Of a DNA stretch of 64,000 nucleotides, positions 9,372 to 17,981 are shown piece after piece. Positions within the stretch are counted from its first letter, which is position 1, and each line of letters opens with the position of its first letter. Source of the DNA: Paracoccaceae bacterium. Its GTDB lineage: Bacteria > Pseudomonadota > Alphaproteobacteria > Rhodobacterales > Rhodobacteraceae. The DNA lies in the NCBI GenBank assembly GCA_033344815.1, contig JAWPMR010000001.1, positions 606,136 to 670,135 of the forward strand, read 5' to 3'. The position numbers were made by a program, and so were the translations under genes. Under the pieces are notes generated by a model. That model made no database searches and had not been told where the DNA came from. It saw only the letters and a list, made by a program, of their open reading frames with translations.

Positions 9372-10090
9372 GTCCTCTTGCCCGCAATCAGATCGGCAAG
9401 CGACGCGGGCAGCCCCAAGGTCCCCGCCACCGGCACCGGGCGTTCCGGCAGTGTCTCACCTGTCGCGATCCGTTTCATGCACAGCGGAACGGCTGCTGCC
9501 GCGTCGCTTACTGGGATCGCTGCGCGCAGAGCAAGGCGCGCAGCCATACCCGCCACCACCGTGCCCAACAGAACCGCGACCTTAGCACCGCGACCGGCAA
9601 GGCGCGCAATCGCGTCAAGCACAGCCGCATCATGCGCCTTTGCGTCAAGATAGGCTTCGCGCGAGGCAAATTCGACAACCTCCCATGCGATCGGGTCGCG
9701 CCCGTACCCTGAAAGGAGACGCGCATAGAGCGGCTGGCTCGACGCCCCGAAACACACCACCCCAAGCGGCCCCCTGCCCGCCTGCGCCAACGCGGCTTCG
9801 GTCACCCCGACCACAGGCACAGGCAGCACTTCGGACAGAGCGCGCAACCCGGTATCAAAGGAGATCGCAAGGATCACGCCGTCCACACCTTTGGCATGGT
9901 CTGCCGCCAGTTGCAGGGCTGCATGGGCGGCGATCAGGTTTTCAGCCTCACTGGTGACAATGCGTGCGCCGAAAGCACCTGTAACGCCCTCAAATGTTAC
10001 CCCATCCGGTGCAATCCGCCGCGCTTCAGAGATAAAAGTCGCCGTAACCTCGGGCGACGTATTGGGATTAAGGGCGAGAATCCGGGTCAT
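9368..10090 (-). CDS. Asp/Glu/hydantoin racemase-family protein lacking both cysteines
   Basis: A 240-residue member of the Asp/Glu racemase superfamily, starting MTRILALNPNTSPEVT as hydantoin racemases do. The two catalytic Cys positions are changed: ILAISFDTGL has Ser77 where HyuA has Cys, and VLLGTVVAGMA has Thr177 where HyuA has LGCAG. It is otherwise intact and coupled by ATGA overlaps on both sides, so it is not an obvious pseudogene. Two-base proton-transfer racemisation is unlikely; binding or another chemistry is possible. Compare the normal copy at 41669-42316, which keeps both Cys. Confidence 0.8.
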   Translation of the reverse strand: MTRILALNPNTSPEVTATFISEARRIAPDGVTFEGVTGAFGARIVTSEAENLIAAHAALQLAADHAKGVDGVILAISFDTGLRALSEVLPVPVVGVTEAALAQAGRGPLGVVCFGASSQPLYARLLSGYGRDPIAWEVVEFASREAYLDAKAHDAAVLDAIARLAGRGAKVAVLLGTVVAGMAARLALRAAIPVSDAAAAVPLCMKRIATGETLPERPVPVAGTLGLPASLADLIAGKRT

Positions 10091-11367
10091 ATCAGGATGC
10101 CGGGAAAGATCGTGATCAGTGCCACAACCGAGAGGATGCAGAGACAAAATGGCAAGACCCCCACGATCACCGTACTGACATCACCACGCCCCCGCACCGA
10201 TTGCGTCACATAAAGGTTCATGCCGACAGGCGGTGTGATCAGTGCCAGTTCGCACATCAGCACAAGGAAAATGCCAAACCAGATGCTATCATAGCCGATC
10301 AACGTTACAATCGGCAAAATGATCGGGATGGTTGCGATCATCATTGCCAGTGCATCCAGAAAGCACCCCAGCACCATGTAAAGAACCACCAGCAGAAGGA
10401 TCATGGTCACGGGCTGGACATCAAATGACGACACAAACGTCGACACTTGCCCCGGCACACCAAGCACACCCAGAATGAAGTTGAGATAAAAGGCCGCCAC
10501 CAGGATCAGCAGAGTCATGCCCGTGGTGGTGACCGATGACAGCATCGCCTCGCGCAGCATGCTCCAGTTGAGCGTTCGGTAGAAAGCGGTCAGCGCAAGA
10601 GCTGCCATGACGCCAACACCGGCGGCTTCGGTGGGTGTGGCAAAGCCAAGATAGATCGACCCCATAACCAGAATGAAGATCACGATGGGTGGGACCAGAT
10701 CCACAAGCCTCTGACGGCGCTCCGACCATGGGGCCATGCGTTGCGGACGGCCTGCAATGGCCGGGCTGATGATGCAGGCAATCATGATCATGCCCATGAA
10801 AGCCGAGGCGAGCAATATGCCCGGCAAAATACCCGCCGTAAAAAGCGCCCCGATCGAGGTATTGGTTATTGCGCCGTAGATAATGAGGTTGATCGAGGGC
10901 GGGATCAAAATGCCGAGCGTCGCGCCCGAGGCCACGCTGCCTGCGACCCAGGCTTCGGCGTAGTTCTGGCGCCTGAACGTCGGGAAAGCCACTGTCCCGA
11001 TCGTTGCAGCGGTCGCGACCGAAGACCCCGAGATTGACGCAAAGACCGTCGAGGCGGCAATATTGGTGTGCAAAAGCCCTCCCGGCAGGGGACGGGTCCA
11101 GTCCGACAGGGCCCTGTACATGCGTTCGGTGACACCTCCACGCACAAGGATTTCTCCCATGAAGACGAAGAGCGGAATTGCCACCAGAAGGAAGTTGTTC
11201 AGTGTGCCCCACATCATCGTGCCAAAAGGCCGGATCATCGTGTCGCCAAAAAAGGTGTAAGCTCCGAGGGCTGCTACAAAGAAAAGAGCCGATGCGATAT
11301 GAAGCCCGATAAACAGCAAGAACAGTAAGAGCCCGAAGCCGAGGGCGGCCCCTTCAATCCCGAGCAT
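10087..11367 (-). CDS. dctM: TRAP transporter large permease (DctM)
   Basis: An inner-membrane protein of 426 residues with about twelve hydrophobic segments, starting MLGIEGAALGFGLLLFLLFIGLHI. It contains typical DctM stretches such as GTMMWGTLNNFLLVAIPLFV, FMGEIL, SGSSVATAATIG and the paired FxxxFPxxxPxxxxxx-like repeats. It moves the solute with sodium. The ATG at 11367 overlaps the small subunit gene by 14 bases, and its stop overlaps the racemase-like gene by 4. Upstream in-frame residues (to 11451) lie inside the small subunit gene and look non-coding. Confidence 0.92.
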   Translation of the reverse strand: MLGIEGAALGFGLLLFLLFIGLHIASALFFVAALGAYTFFGDTMIRPFGTMMWGTLNNFLLVAIPLFVFMGEILVRGGVTERMYRALSDWTRPLPGGLLHTNIAASTVFASISGSSVATAATIGTVAFPTFRRQNYAEAWVAGSVASGATLGILIPPSINLIIYGAITNTSIGALFTAGILPGILLASAFMGMIMIACIISPAIAGRPQRMAPWSERRQRLVDLVPPIVIFILVMGSIYLGFATPTEAAGVGVMAALALTAFYRTLNWSMLREAMLSSVTTTGMTLLILVAAFYLNFILGVLGVPGQVSTFVSSFDVQPVTMILLLVVLYMVLGCFLDALAMMIATIPIILPIVTLIGYDSIWFGIFLVLMCELALITPPVGMNLYVTQSVRGRGDVSTVIVGVLPFCLCILSVVALITIFPGILI

Positions 11368-11968
11368 CGTGGCTGTTCCTTTCTTTGGTGTCGACGTATT
11401 GCTCAACCTCTTCGGCCACCGAAGGGGATCCGTAGAAAAGGCTGACGGCACGCCGGTCCGTGAAGTAAAGCCAGATCGCGTGAGCCGATGTCAGACAACA
11501 GGTCAGCGCAAAGAAGATCATGCCCGCCAGCCAGATCGATTGCGGTACCCAGAGCGGTGTCTGCAGCGGCGTATTGGTGATAGCACCGAAGCGCAGTGTT
11601 TTTTCAAGCTCACCCCAGGCCTGCCAGGCCATGAAAACCGCAAACCCGGCAATCGTGATTTGCGCCAGTACATTAAGTGTGTCTCGTACCGCATTGGGAA
11701 AAAATCGAAAAAACAGATCGATCCTCGGATGCCCCCGCCGCATGAGGGTCAGCGCCATGCCCAGCGACCCGACGAAGGCCAGAACATAGCCGCCAATTTC
11801 ATCGGTACCCTGCACCGAGACGCCAAAGACGTCACGGCCGACAATGTCGATCGTGATGAGAACGGCCAGAAGCGCGATGGTGATGCCCGCGCCCAAGGCC
11901 AGCATTGTGCTGATGCGTTCGACCGCGCGCAAGACGCGCGGCCGTTCGGTTTGAACTGCGTTACTCAA
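11354..11968 (-). CDS. dctQ: TRAP transporter small permease (DctQ)
   Basis: An inner-membrane subunit of 204 residues with four predicted helices (first at LALGAGITIALLAVLITIDI, conserved R-D-V-F-G after it; GHPRID motif before the third region). It pairs with the large permease and the binding protein at 11961. The gene overlaps the binding protein stop by 8 bases. The C-terminal tail past about residue 170 is hydrophilic and variable, as usual for DctQ. Confidence 0.88.
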   Translation of the reverse strand: MSNAVQTERPRVLRAVERISTMLALGAGITIALLAVLITIDIVGRDVFGVSVQGTDEIGGYVLAFVGSLGMALTLMRRGHPRIDLFFRFFPNAVRDTLNVLAQITIAGFAVFMAWQAWGELEKTLRFGAITNTPLQTPLWVPQSIWLAGMIFFALTCCLTSAHAIWLYFTDRRAVSLFYGSPSVAEEVEQYVDTKERNSHDARD

Positions 11969-13004
11969 TGGTCAAGCCACGTGCCGCTCCCACGGTTTCG
12001 TTCCAGATGTCCTTACAGCCGGGATAGGACGCTTCACAGGTCTCGGCCCAGGCCGGAAGGATGGCCGATACGGAGATATCCGCGACCTTGTCCTTGTCGA
12101 CTGCGCTGACAGACACGAGGGACATGTCATAGGAGGTATAAATGCCCCCTTCCGGGCAGTCCCCGCCGGTGGAGCAGGCCTGCGCTGTCCCATTCGTGTT
12201 GATTGCCACGTCCCACAGGGCCGCCTCCATATCGGCCATGATGCCTTGGAAGGCGGCGCGGTCTTCTTCACTCAGGCCCTCAAGCCACGACAGATTGACC
12301 ATATGCGCCTGAACCGATCCCGAGACCGACAGGGGATACAGGTTTGTCGTGACCTCCGGCCATTTACCGGTGTTGGAAGAGGTCGGCGACGTCACGCCGC
12401 AGGTGGCGACACCACGTTGCAGCGCCGGATAGACTTCGGGGAAAGACAGGGTCACCGGCGTCGCCCCGAGGTTTTCCAAGAGCGTTGACATGGATGCTGT
12501 GAAAGACCGCACCTTCAGCCCGTCGAGGTCCGCGAGCGAGGTGATCTCGGCGTTGCAAAGAAACACCTGCGGGCCAAATGGCCAGATCGCCACTGCGGTC
12601 ACACCGAATTTTTCTGCCAGACGTGCGTTGAACACATCGCGGTAGGCATCCACGGCAAGCTTTAGGTCGTCCATGTTGGTCGACACGCCAATCAGGTCGA
12701 TGCCTTCCAGAAACGGATCGTCCTTGGCCACGCTGCCAACCTGGATGGTTGCCATTGCGAACGCGCCGTCACTGACCAGTCGCAGCCCGTCGGCTAGATC
12801 AATCCCCAACGCTTGAAATTCGCTGCGGTTCACGTCAAAGCCAGCCTCTGCCAGCGCCGTCATCGCATCCATCTCTGGCGGATGTTGTGCACGCTGATCC
12901 TGATTTTGTGAGACAAACTGCATCGCCTGTGCCGCCACGCCTGACGCCCCCGCAAGGGCAAGACCGGCCGCCATGGCTGAGGTCAAGAGTAAGTTGGTTT
13001 TCAT
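11961..13004 (-). CDS. dctP: TRAP transporter solute-binding protein (DctP)
   Basis: A periplasmic binding protein of 347 residues. The ATG at 13004 gives the signal peptide MKTNLLLTSAMAAGLALAGA with cleavage near VAAQA. The middle has the DctP hallmark LDGLKVRSFTASMSTLLENLG and FPEVYPALQRGVATCG, where Arg contacts a carboxylate in known members. The open frame continues upstream to 13508 but that stretch does not look like DctP. It heads the minus-strand TRAP operon. The ligand is probably a carboxylated or ureido compound; this is inference from the hydrolases downstream. Confidence 0.9.
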   Translation of the reverse strand: MKTNLLLTSAMAAGLALAGASGVAAQAMQFVSQNQDQRAQHPPEMDAMTALAEAGFDVNRSEFQALGIDLADGLRLVSDGAFAMATIQVGSVAKDDPFLEGIDLIGVSTNMDDLKLAVDAYRDVFNARLAEKFGVTAVAIWPFGPQVFLCNAEITSLADLDGLKVRSFTASMSTLLENLGATPVTLSFPEVYPALQRGVATCGVTSPTSSNTGKWPEVTTNLYPLSVSGSVQAHMVNLSWLEGLSEEDRAAFQGIMADMEAALWDVAINTNGTAQACSTGGDCPEGGIYTSYDMSLVSVSAVDKDKVADISVSAILPAWAETCEASYPGCKDIWNETVGAARGLTIE

Positions 13005-13248
13005 GTTTTTTCCTCTCTGGTGGTATAAGGGCAGCCCTGCCGCCCCGCATGTTGTCAGGGCCGCATGTCTTTGGCCCCATTGGTCAAATCTCCAGGCATG
13101 CCTGAGACAAAAACTGATGGTGTGATCGTATGCGGCAACGACGTTTCGTCGATGAGCGCTATGCTTCCACGCGTCCGGAGCAAGCGAGGTGCCTGCGTTT
13201 TGCGCATTTGGCATTTGATCGCCCGCAAAAAGTGCAGATCGCGCAGCC

Positions 13249-14760
13249 TCATAGGGTGCCTCCGATCCGTGCAGGGAACATATCGGCCGGAACTGGCGTG
13301 GCACAGCAGCGCTGGTAAATCTGTTCATAGGGAGCGCGCAACCGCGCCACGGAGGCTTCGGCCGCCGCGATGTCCGGTGCGAGCCGTTCCGCTTCCGCGT
13401 GTATCCGTTCGAGCACTTCGTCCTCGTCGATCTGAGTGAGCGCCCCGTCCCGGAGCACAATCCGACCATCGACCACCAGATGACGCAGACCGCGGCCCGT
13501 TTCCGCAAGGGTCAGTTGCTGTAGCGGCGCATTCAGAGGGGTCAGCGCGATTGACCGCGTGTCATAGAGCGCCAAATCCGCCTTTGCCTCTTCCTCGATC
13601 CGCCCGATATCCCTGCGACCCAACGCCCGCGCGCCGCCCTCTGTCGCTGCCCGGAAGGCCTCTTGCGGTGTGATCCAGCGCGTATGATCCGTGTCCCGCA
13701 GCGACTGCGCCAGCGCCGTCTGCGCCATCACTCGCAACATATCGACGGATTCGATTGAGCCACAGCCATCAGTCCCTAGCGACACATTGATGCCCCGGTC
13801 CAGCATCTCGCGCATGGGCATGAGGCCACTGCCAAGCTTGAAATTGCTGTTGGGGTTGTGCTGCACGCTTGCCCCGGATGCCGCGATCAGGTCAAGGTCG
13901 TCCGGACTGACCCAGACCCCGTGGATGAGCGACGTACCGGGTTTGAGAAACCCCAACCGTGCCAGATGCGCGACCATGGAACAGCCATAAAATTCGTGCC
14001 CTGTTACCACCTGAAGGCGGGTTTCCTGAACATGAATGATCACTGGCGTGCCGTTCTGATCTGCGAGGTCGCGCACTTGCAACAGGAAATCATCGCTGCA
14101 CCGCTGCGGGGCGGACGGGGCCACGATGAAAGCAACCCTGTGCGCGCTGTGATGGCGCCTTTTCGCAAGCTCGTGCGCGAAGCTCAGAACATCGGCAGGC
14201 GGTGTGGCTTCATTGGTCGCTAGTTCGGCCAGCAGATCGGGCGGAAAATGCTCGTCGACAAACGGCATTCCGCGGTAGAAGGGCTTGTCAAAGAGCGTAA
14301 TCCCGAGATGGGCGCGGATACCGATATCTTCATAGGCGCGAAACGCGGCCTCAACGTGATCTTCGCGCAAAATGGGGCTGACGTTCATATCGTCAACGAT
14401 CGTCGTCGTTCCTGTCCGTAGCGCTTCTATCGCGCCAATTAACGTGCGTAGATAAACTTGCTCGGGCGTCATGGGAATTGGCTTCAGCGGCCTGACAAGG
14501 TTCATCCAGAGCTCAAGCGGCAACCCGGAATAGCGGCCCTTCTGGAAATTCTCGTGGCTGTGATGATGCCCGTTGATATGCCCCGGAACCGCAAAGAGTG
14601 TGGTGCCGTCGATGACTTCGGCAGCACCAGGCTGGAGGCTGCCCGGTGCTGCGATCTTTTCGATCTTGGTGCCCGCAATAGCCAAATCGACGCGCAGCGG
14701 ATCTTGCGCAACCGCGTCGGGTCGTTTTGCCAGAACATTGCGGATCAACAGATCGGTCAT
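13249..14760 (-). CDS. Amidohydrolase, AtzA/8-oxoguanine-deaminase type (copy 2)
   Basis: A cytosolic metal-dependent hydrolase of 503 residues. It has HxH in GHINGHHHSHENFQKG, the His in VIIHVQETRLQ, HNPNSNFKLGSGLMP and the late Asp in SLGTDGCGS. The LELWMN stretch after HxH mirrors LEVFML in the 7863 copy and LDVFMI in the 32839 copy, so the three genes are close paralogues with probably different substrates. It lies between the TRAP operon (244 bases downstream) and the TctC gene (49 bases upstream) and probably belongs with the TTT transporter, which reads in the same direction. Confidence 0.85.
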   Translation of the reverse strand: MTDLLIRNVLAKRPDAVAQDPLRVDLAIAGTKIEKIAAPGSLQPGAAEVIDGTTLFAVPGHINGHHHSHENFQKGRYSGLPLELWMNLVRPLKPIPMTPEQVYLRTLIGAIEALRTGTTTIVDDMNVSPILREDHVEAAFRAYEDIGIRAHLGITLFDKPFYRGMPFVDEHFPPDLLAELATNEATPPADVLSFAHELAKRRHHSAHRVAFIVAPSAPQRCSDDFLLQVRDLADQNGTPVIIHVQETRLQVVTGHEFYGCSMVAHLARLGFLKPGTSLIHGVWVSPDDLDLIAASGASVQHNPNSNFKLGSGLMPMREMLDRGINVSLGTDGCGSIESVDMLRVMAQTALAQSLRDTDHTRWITPQEAFRAATEGGARALGRRDIGRIEEEAKADLALYDTRSIALTPLNAPLQQLTLAETGRGLRHLVVDGRIVLRDGALTQIDEDEVLERIHAEAERLAPDIAAAEASVARLRAPYEQIYQRCCATPVPADMFPARIGGTL

Positions 14761-14809
14761 CTCGTACTCCGGTTAGCGGACGCCCCGACGGAACGCCCGC
14801 TGCAAAAGA

Positions 14810-15766
14810 TCAATTCGAAGCGCCGACGAGTGCAGCAACTTCTGCCATCGCGGCGATCTCTTCGGTCAGAAGTTCACCAAACGCCTCGTGATCGGCGAAC
14901 TGGATTGACGAACCGATGCGACCGATCAGCCGCAGGAAGCCTTCGTCTGCCATCAGCGACTCGAACCCGTCAGACAGAGCCGCAACGACTTGGGGCGGTG
15001 TCCCTGCGGGTGCGAGCACACCGCGCCAGAACTGAAAAACCACATCATAGCCCGTTTCAGGACAGGCCGCGACATCCGGCAGTGCCTCGATGCGCGTTGT
15101 GTCCGTCACACAGAGCGGCACCAGCGCACCGCTTTCGATATGCTCACCGACGACGCTGATATCGCCTGCATAGGCCATTGTCTCCCCCCCCAGAAGACGC
15201 GCAATCGCGGGGCCGCCGCCACCGTACTCCACGCCGGTCATCTCTGCGCCGGTGCGCGCCTTGAGCAGCTCGAAAACCGTGTAGGTCCAGCCATTGAGGT
15301 TGTCGGAACTATAGACCAGATCGCCGGGATTGTCAGTGGCGTAAGCGACCATTTCCTCCATCGTGGCGAAAGGCGCATCGGCACGGGCCACAAACACCGC
15401 CGGGCTGTAGTTGATGCGCGCGACCGGCACGAAATTGTCAACGCCGTAGGGGAGATCTTCGACCTGTGGCCGCAACGAATTGATCGTCGGATCGCCAAAG
15501 AGCAGCGTCAGACCATCGGCGGGCGCATTGGCAACTTCGGTTGCGCCAACCGCGCCACCGCCACCCGCGCGGATCACAGAAATCAGCGATTGACCGAAAT
15601 GCGGCTCGGCTGCGGTGGTGATGATACCTGCGTGCAATGAGTGGGACCCGCCCGGTGGATAAGGTGTGACAAAGCGGATGGGTTCATCAAATGTTACCGA
15701 CTGCGCTGCCAGTGGTGCTGCGGTTGCCACAAGGGCTGTCGTGATCACGGTTGCAAAGAGTCTCAT
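14810..15766 (-). CDS. tctC: TTT transporter periplasmic binding protein (TctC/Bug family)
   Basis: A Bug-type solute-binding protein of 318 residues with signal peptide MRLFATVITTALVATAAPLA and cleavage near AAQS. The family's N-terminal YPPGGSHSL (ligand-binding loop, usually YPPGGxxD) is present, followed by VARINYSPAVFVARAD and YGGGGPAIARLLGGE. It lies 12 bases after tctA, so binding protein and permeases are one operon. Family ligands are small carboxylates. The Asp often seen in the PPGG loop is Ser-His here, hinting at an unusual ligand. Confidence 0.88.
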   Translation of the reverse strand: MRLFATVITTALVATAAPLAAQSVTFDEPIRFVTPYPPGGSHSLHAGIITTAAEPHFGQSLISVIRAGGGGAVGATEVANAPADGLTLLFGDPTINSLRPQVEDLPYGVDNFVPVARINYSPAVFVARADAPFATMEEMVAYATDNPGDLVYSSDNLNGWTYTVFELLKARTGAEMTGVEYGGGGPAIARLLGGETMAYAGDISVVGEHIESGALVPLCVTDTTRIEALPDVAACPETGYDVVFQFWRGVLAPAGTPPQVVAALSDGFESLMADEGFLRLIGRIGSSIQFADHEAFGELLTEEIAAMAEVAALVGASN

Positions 15767-15778
15767 GGTGGTTCTCCT

Positions 15779-17302
15779 TTATCGTTGGGAGTTTGGGTTA
15801 ATGGTTGTGGAAGATGGATCGGGCGCGCCTTTCCAGCCGCGCCAGGCAAAAAGCACAAGGATCCCGGCCAGAATGAGCAAAAGGACAAGAGACGGCGGTT
15901 TTTCGACAAAGATTGTCAGCGATCCGCGGGAGACAGCCAGCGATTGCCGCAATGAGTTTTCCAGCCCGGGCGCCAGCAGTATACCAATTACAAACGGTGC
16001 AATCGGCATGCCGACCTTGCGCATGATGTAGCCAAGTGCGCCACCGGCCAGCATGATCATGATGTCGAAAGCCGCGTTGTTGACCGCATATGCACCCGCG
16101 AAACAAAATGCGGCGACTGCTGGATAAAGCAGCGCATCCGGAATCAGCACGATCCGCTGCATGTAGCGAATGGCCCAGAGCCCTACGCACAAGAGCATGA
16201 CGTTCGAGACGATGAGAAAGGCAAAGATTGCATAGATGGTCTCTGCCTCGCGCGCGAACATGAGCGGGCCCGGTGTCAGCCCCTGCGCCATGAAAGCACC
16301 CAGCAGAACTGCTGTGATCGTATCGCCGGGGATGCCAAAAACCGTCATTGGGATAAGTGCTGCGGGGCACACTGCATTGTTTCCCGCTTCAGAGGCTGCG
16401 ACGCCCTCGGGCGCGCCCTTGCCGAACCGCTCGGGCGTTTTTGATCTGCGCCGGGCGATGCCATAGGAGACCCAGCAGCTAATTTCGGCCCCCAACCCCG
16501 GAAGCGAGCCGATGGCGGTGCCGATGCCCGTAGATCGCAGAATGGTGGGCATCAGATGGCGCAGCCCCGACAGCGGCAGCTTTGCCGCCGCGTGCGTGGG
16601 ATCAATGGCGGCTTGTGTCTGCCCGCGCGCGCCGGCCTCTGCGCGCAACAGGATTTCGCTCAATGCGAACATACCAATGAGCAGTGGAATAAGGGAGATA
16701 CCGCCGAGCAGGAAGGTCGTTCCGAAAGTGTAGCGTTGGGCGCCCGTCATCGGGTCTAGACCAATCAGCGAGACCAAAACACCAAGAACAGCGGCGATCA
16801 GACCCTTGAGCATATCCGTGCCGGACACCGCCGCCACCATCGTCAGCGCAATGGCATAAAGCAGCGTGAATTCCGGTGAGCCAACCTTGATGGCCACCGA
16901 GGCCAGCGGGGCGGCAACAGCAATCAGCACGAGGGTGGCCAGCAGATCCGCAATGACCGACGCGTAAAGGCTGATTTCCAGCGCCTGGCGGCCTTTGCCC
17001 GCACGCGCCATCGCGTGCCCATCCGCTGCCGTCGCCGCCGCCGCCGCCGTTCCCGGCGTGTTGATCAGGATCGCCGGGATCGAACCTGCGTAAATCGCCC
17101 CCTTATAGACACCAAGCAGAAACGGCAGGCCGATGAGCGTGTCCATCATGAAGGTAAATGGCGCAAGCACCGCCACTGCCATTGTCGCCGTCAAACCGGG
17201 TAGCCCACCCACAACAATCCCCGCCAGCAAGCCGGCAAGCGCGGTCAGCAGGACCAGAGGATCCGCCAAAAGGGAGAAACCTGATGCCAGATCCGCCAGC
17301 AT
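15779..17302 (-). CDS. tctA: TTT transporter large permease (TctA)
   Basis: An inner-membrane protein of 507 residues with about a dozen membrane segments. It shows TctA signatures: GLLAGIVVGGLPGLTATMAV near the N-terminus, AGSIPAILINTPGTAAAAAT, and FGIPGDTITAVLLGAFMAQGLTPGP in the second half. It couples proton or sodium flow to uptake of the ligand bound by TctC. The start at 17302 is immediately next to the stop of the tctB-like gene (17303). Confidence 0.93.
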   Translation of the reverse strand: MLADLASGFSLLADPLVLLTALAGLLAGIVVGGLPGLTATMAVAVLAPFTFMMDTLIGLPFLLGVYKGAIYAGSIPAILINTPGTAAAAATAADGHAMARAGKGRQALEISLYASVIADLLATLVLIAVAAPLASVAIKVGSPEFTLLYAIALTMVAAVSGTDMLKGLIAAVLGVLVSLIGLDPMTGAQRYTFGTTFLLGGISLIPLLIGMFALSEILLRAEAGARGQTQAAIDPTHAAAKLPLSGLRHLMPTILRSTGIGTAIGSLPGLGAEISCWVSYGIARRRSKTPERFGKGAPEGVAASEAGNNAVCPAALIPMTVFGIPGDTITAVLLGAFMAQGLTPGPLMFAREAETIYAIFAFLIVSNVMLLCVGLWAIRYMQRIVLIPDALLYPAVAAFCFAGAYAVNNAAFDIMIMLAGGALGYIMRKVGMPIAPFVIGILLAPGLENSLRQSLAVSRGSLTIFVEKPPSLVLLLILAGILVLFAWRGWKGAPDPSSTTINPNSQR

Positions 17303-17779
17303 CTAGAAAAACCCCGTTGGCAAGAGCACATTCAGCACGCCGCGGAACAAAGCTTCAATTGCGAGCGGCACCAACCCCGCCAGCAGGCACACTTGCAGCG
17401 GCCGCCGCTCTCCGAAAATCAAGCACAACAGGGCAATCAACGCCGCAGCAGTGACCAGAAATCCGAGCCAGAAGATCGCAACGCCGGACGCCCCGAGAAC
17501 CGCGCCCGCATATATCACCTTGAGCGGCACGGCGCTGCCAGAGCGCTTTGACGCAGCGTGGCTTTGCAGTGATCTCAAGACGATACCGACAGATAGGGCA
17601 AGCAGCAGCGACCCCGACCACAGCGGGAAAAAGGCGGCGCCGCGCGGGTTGGCAAACTGAGACCAGCCACTGGGCGCAACCTGAAAGGGGATCGCAAGCA
17701 ATGCTGCGACAGCGACGGCCGTACATATCACGCCAATCCAAAGATCAGACTGGATCAGGTCTGTTTGCTCTGATTGCAT
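17303..17779 (-). CDS. tctB: TTT transporter small permease (TctB)
   Basis: A small inner-membrane subunit of 158 residues with four hydrophobic segments (first LWIGVICTAVAVAALLAIPF). The C-terminal part reads AALIALLCLIFGERRPL and ends GVLNVLLPTGFF, as TctB proteins do. The ATG at 17779 is favoured because GGGGA lies about 9 bases upstream; two earlier in-frame ATGs (17788, 17809) are worse placed. It is the first permease gene of the tctBAC-amidohydrolase transcript. Confidence 0.85.
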   Translation of the reverse strand: MQSEQTDLIQSDLWIGVICTAVAVAALLAIPFQVAPSGWSQFANPRGAAFFPLWSGSLLLALSVGIVLRSLQSHAASKRSGSAVPLKVIYAGAVLGASGVAIFWLGFLVTAAALIALLCLIFGERRPLQVCLLAGLVPLAIEALFRGVLNVLLPTGFF

Positions 17780-17799
17780 ATGCGCCATTCCCCAGCATT

Positions 17800-17946
17800 C
17801 TGCATACAATTTAGAGATACCCCTTCGAATGCCGAAAGCAAATTCCTCGGTTGATTGCTAAATGAGTGGCGAATTTTTGATTTTCGCCGAAATTTTGCGC
17901 ATCTTCATGCATAAAATTTCATTGAGCTTTACTGTTTTGCATGCAA
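17800..17946. promoter_or_regulatory. Divergent promoter region with TGCAT palindromes, candidate GntR operators
   Basis: Between tctB and the decarboxylase-like gene lie TTGCATGCAA (17937-17946, a perfect 10-base palindrome) and CTGCATACAA (17800-17809, its near copy), plus ATGCAT near 17907-17912. FCD-type GntR regulators commonly bind short palindromes of this kind, and a GntR gene follows downstream. AT-rich sequence (AAATTTCATTG and similar) surrounds them. Binding is inference. Confidence 0.4.
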
Positions 17947-17981
17947 TATTTTCGAATGGATTGGAGTTATGGAGAATGCGC

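Noticed and set aside
13005-13248. Possible small genes between the TRAP binding protein and amidohydrolase 2
   Set aside because: Short frames on both strands lack family resemblance and ribosome sites; the stretch is probably just promoter and spacer.
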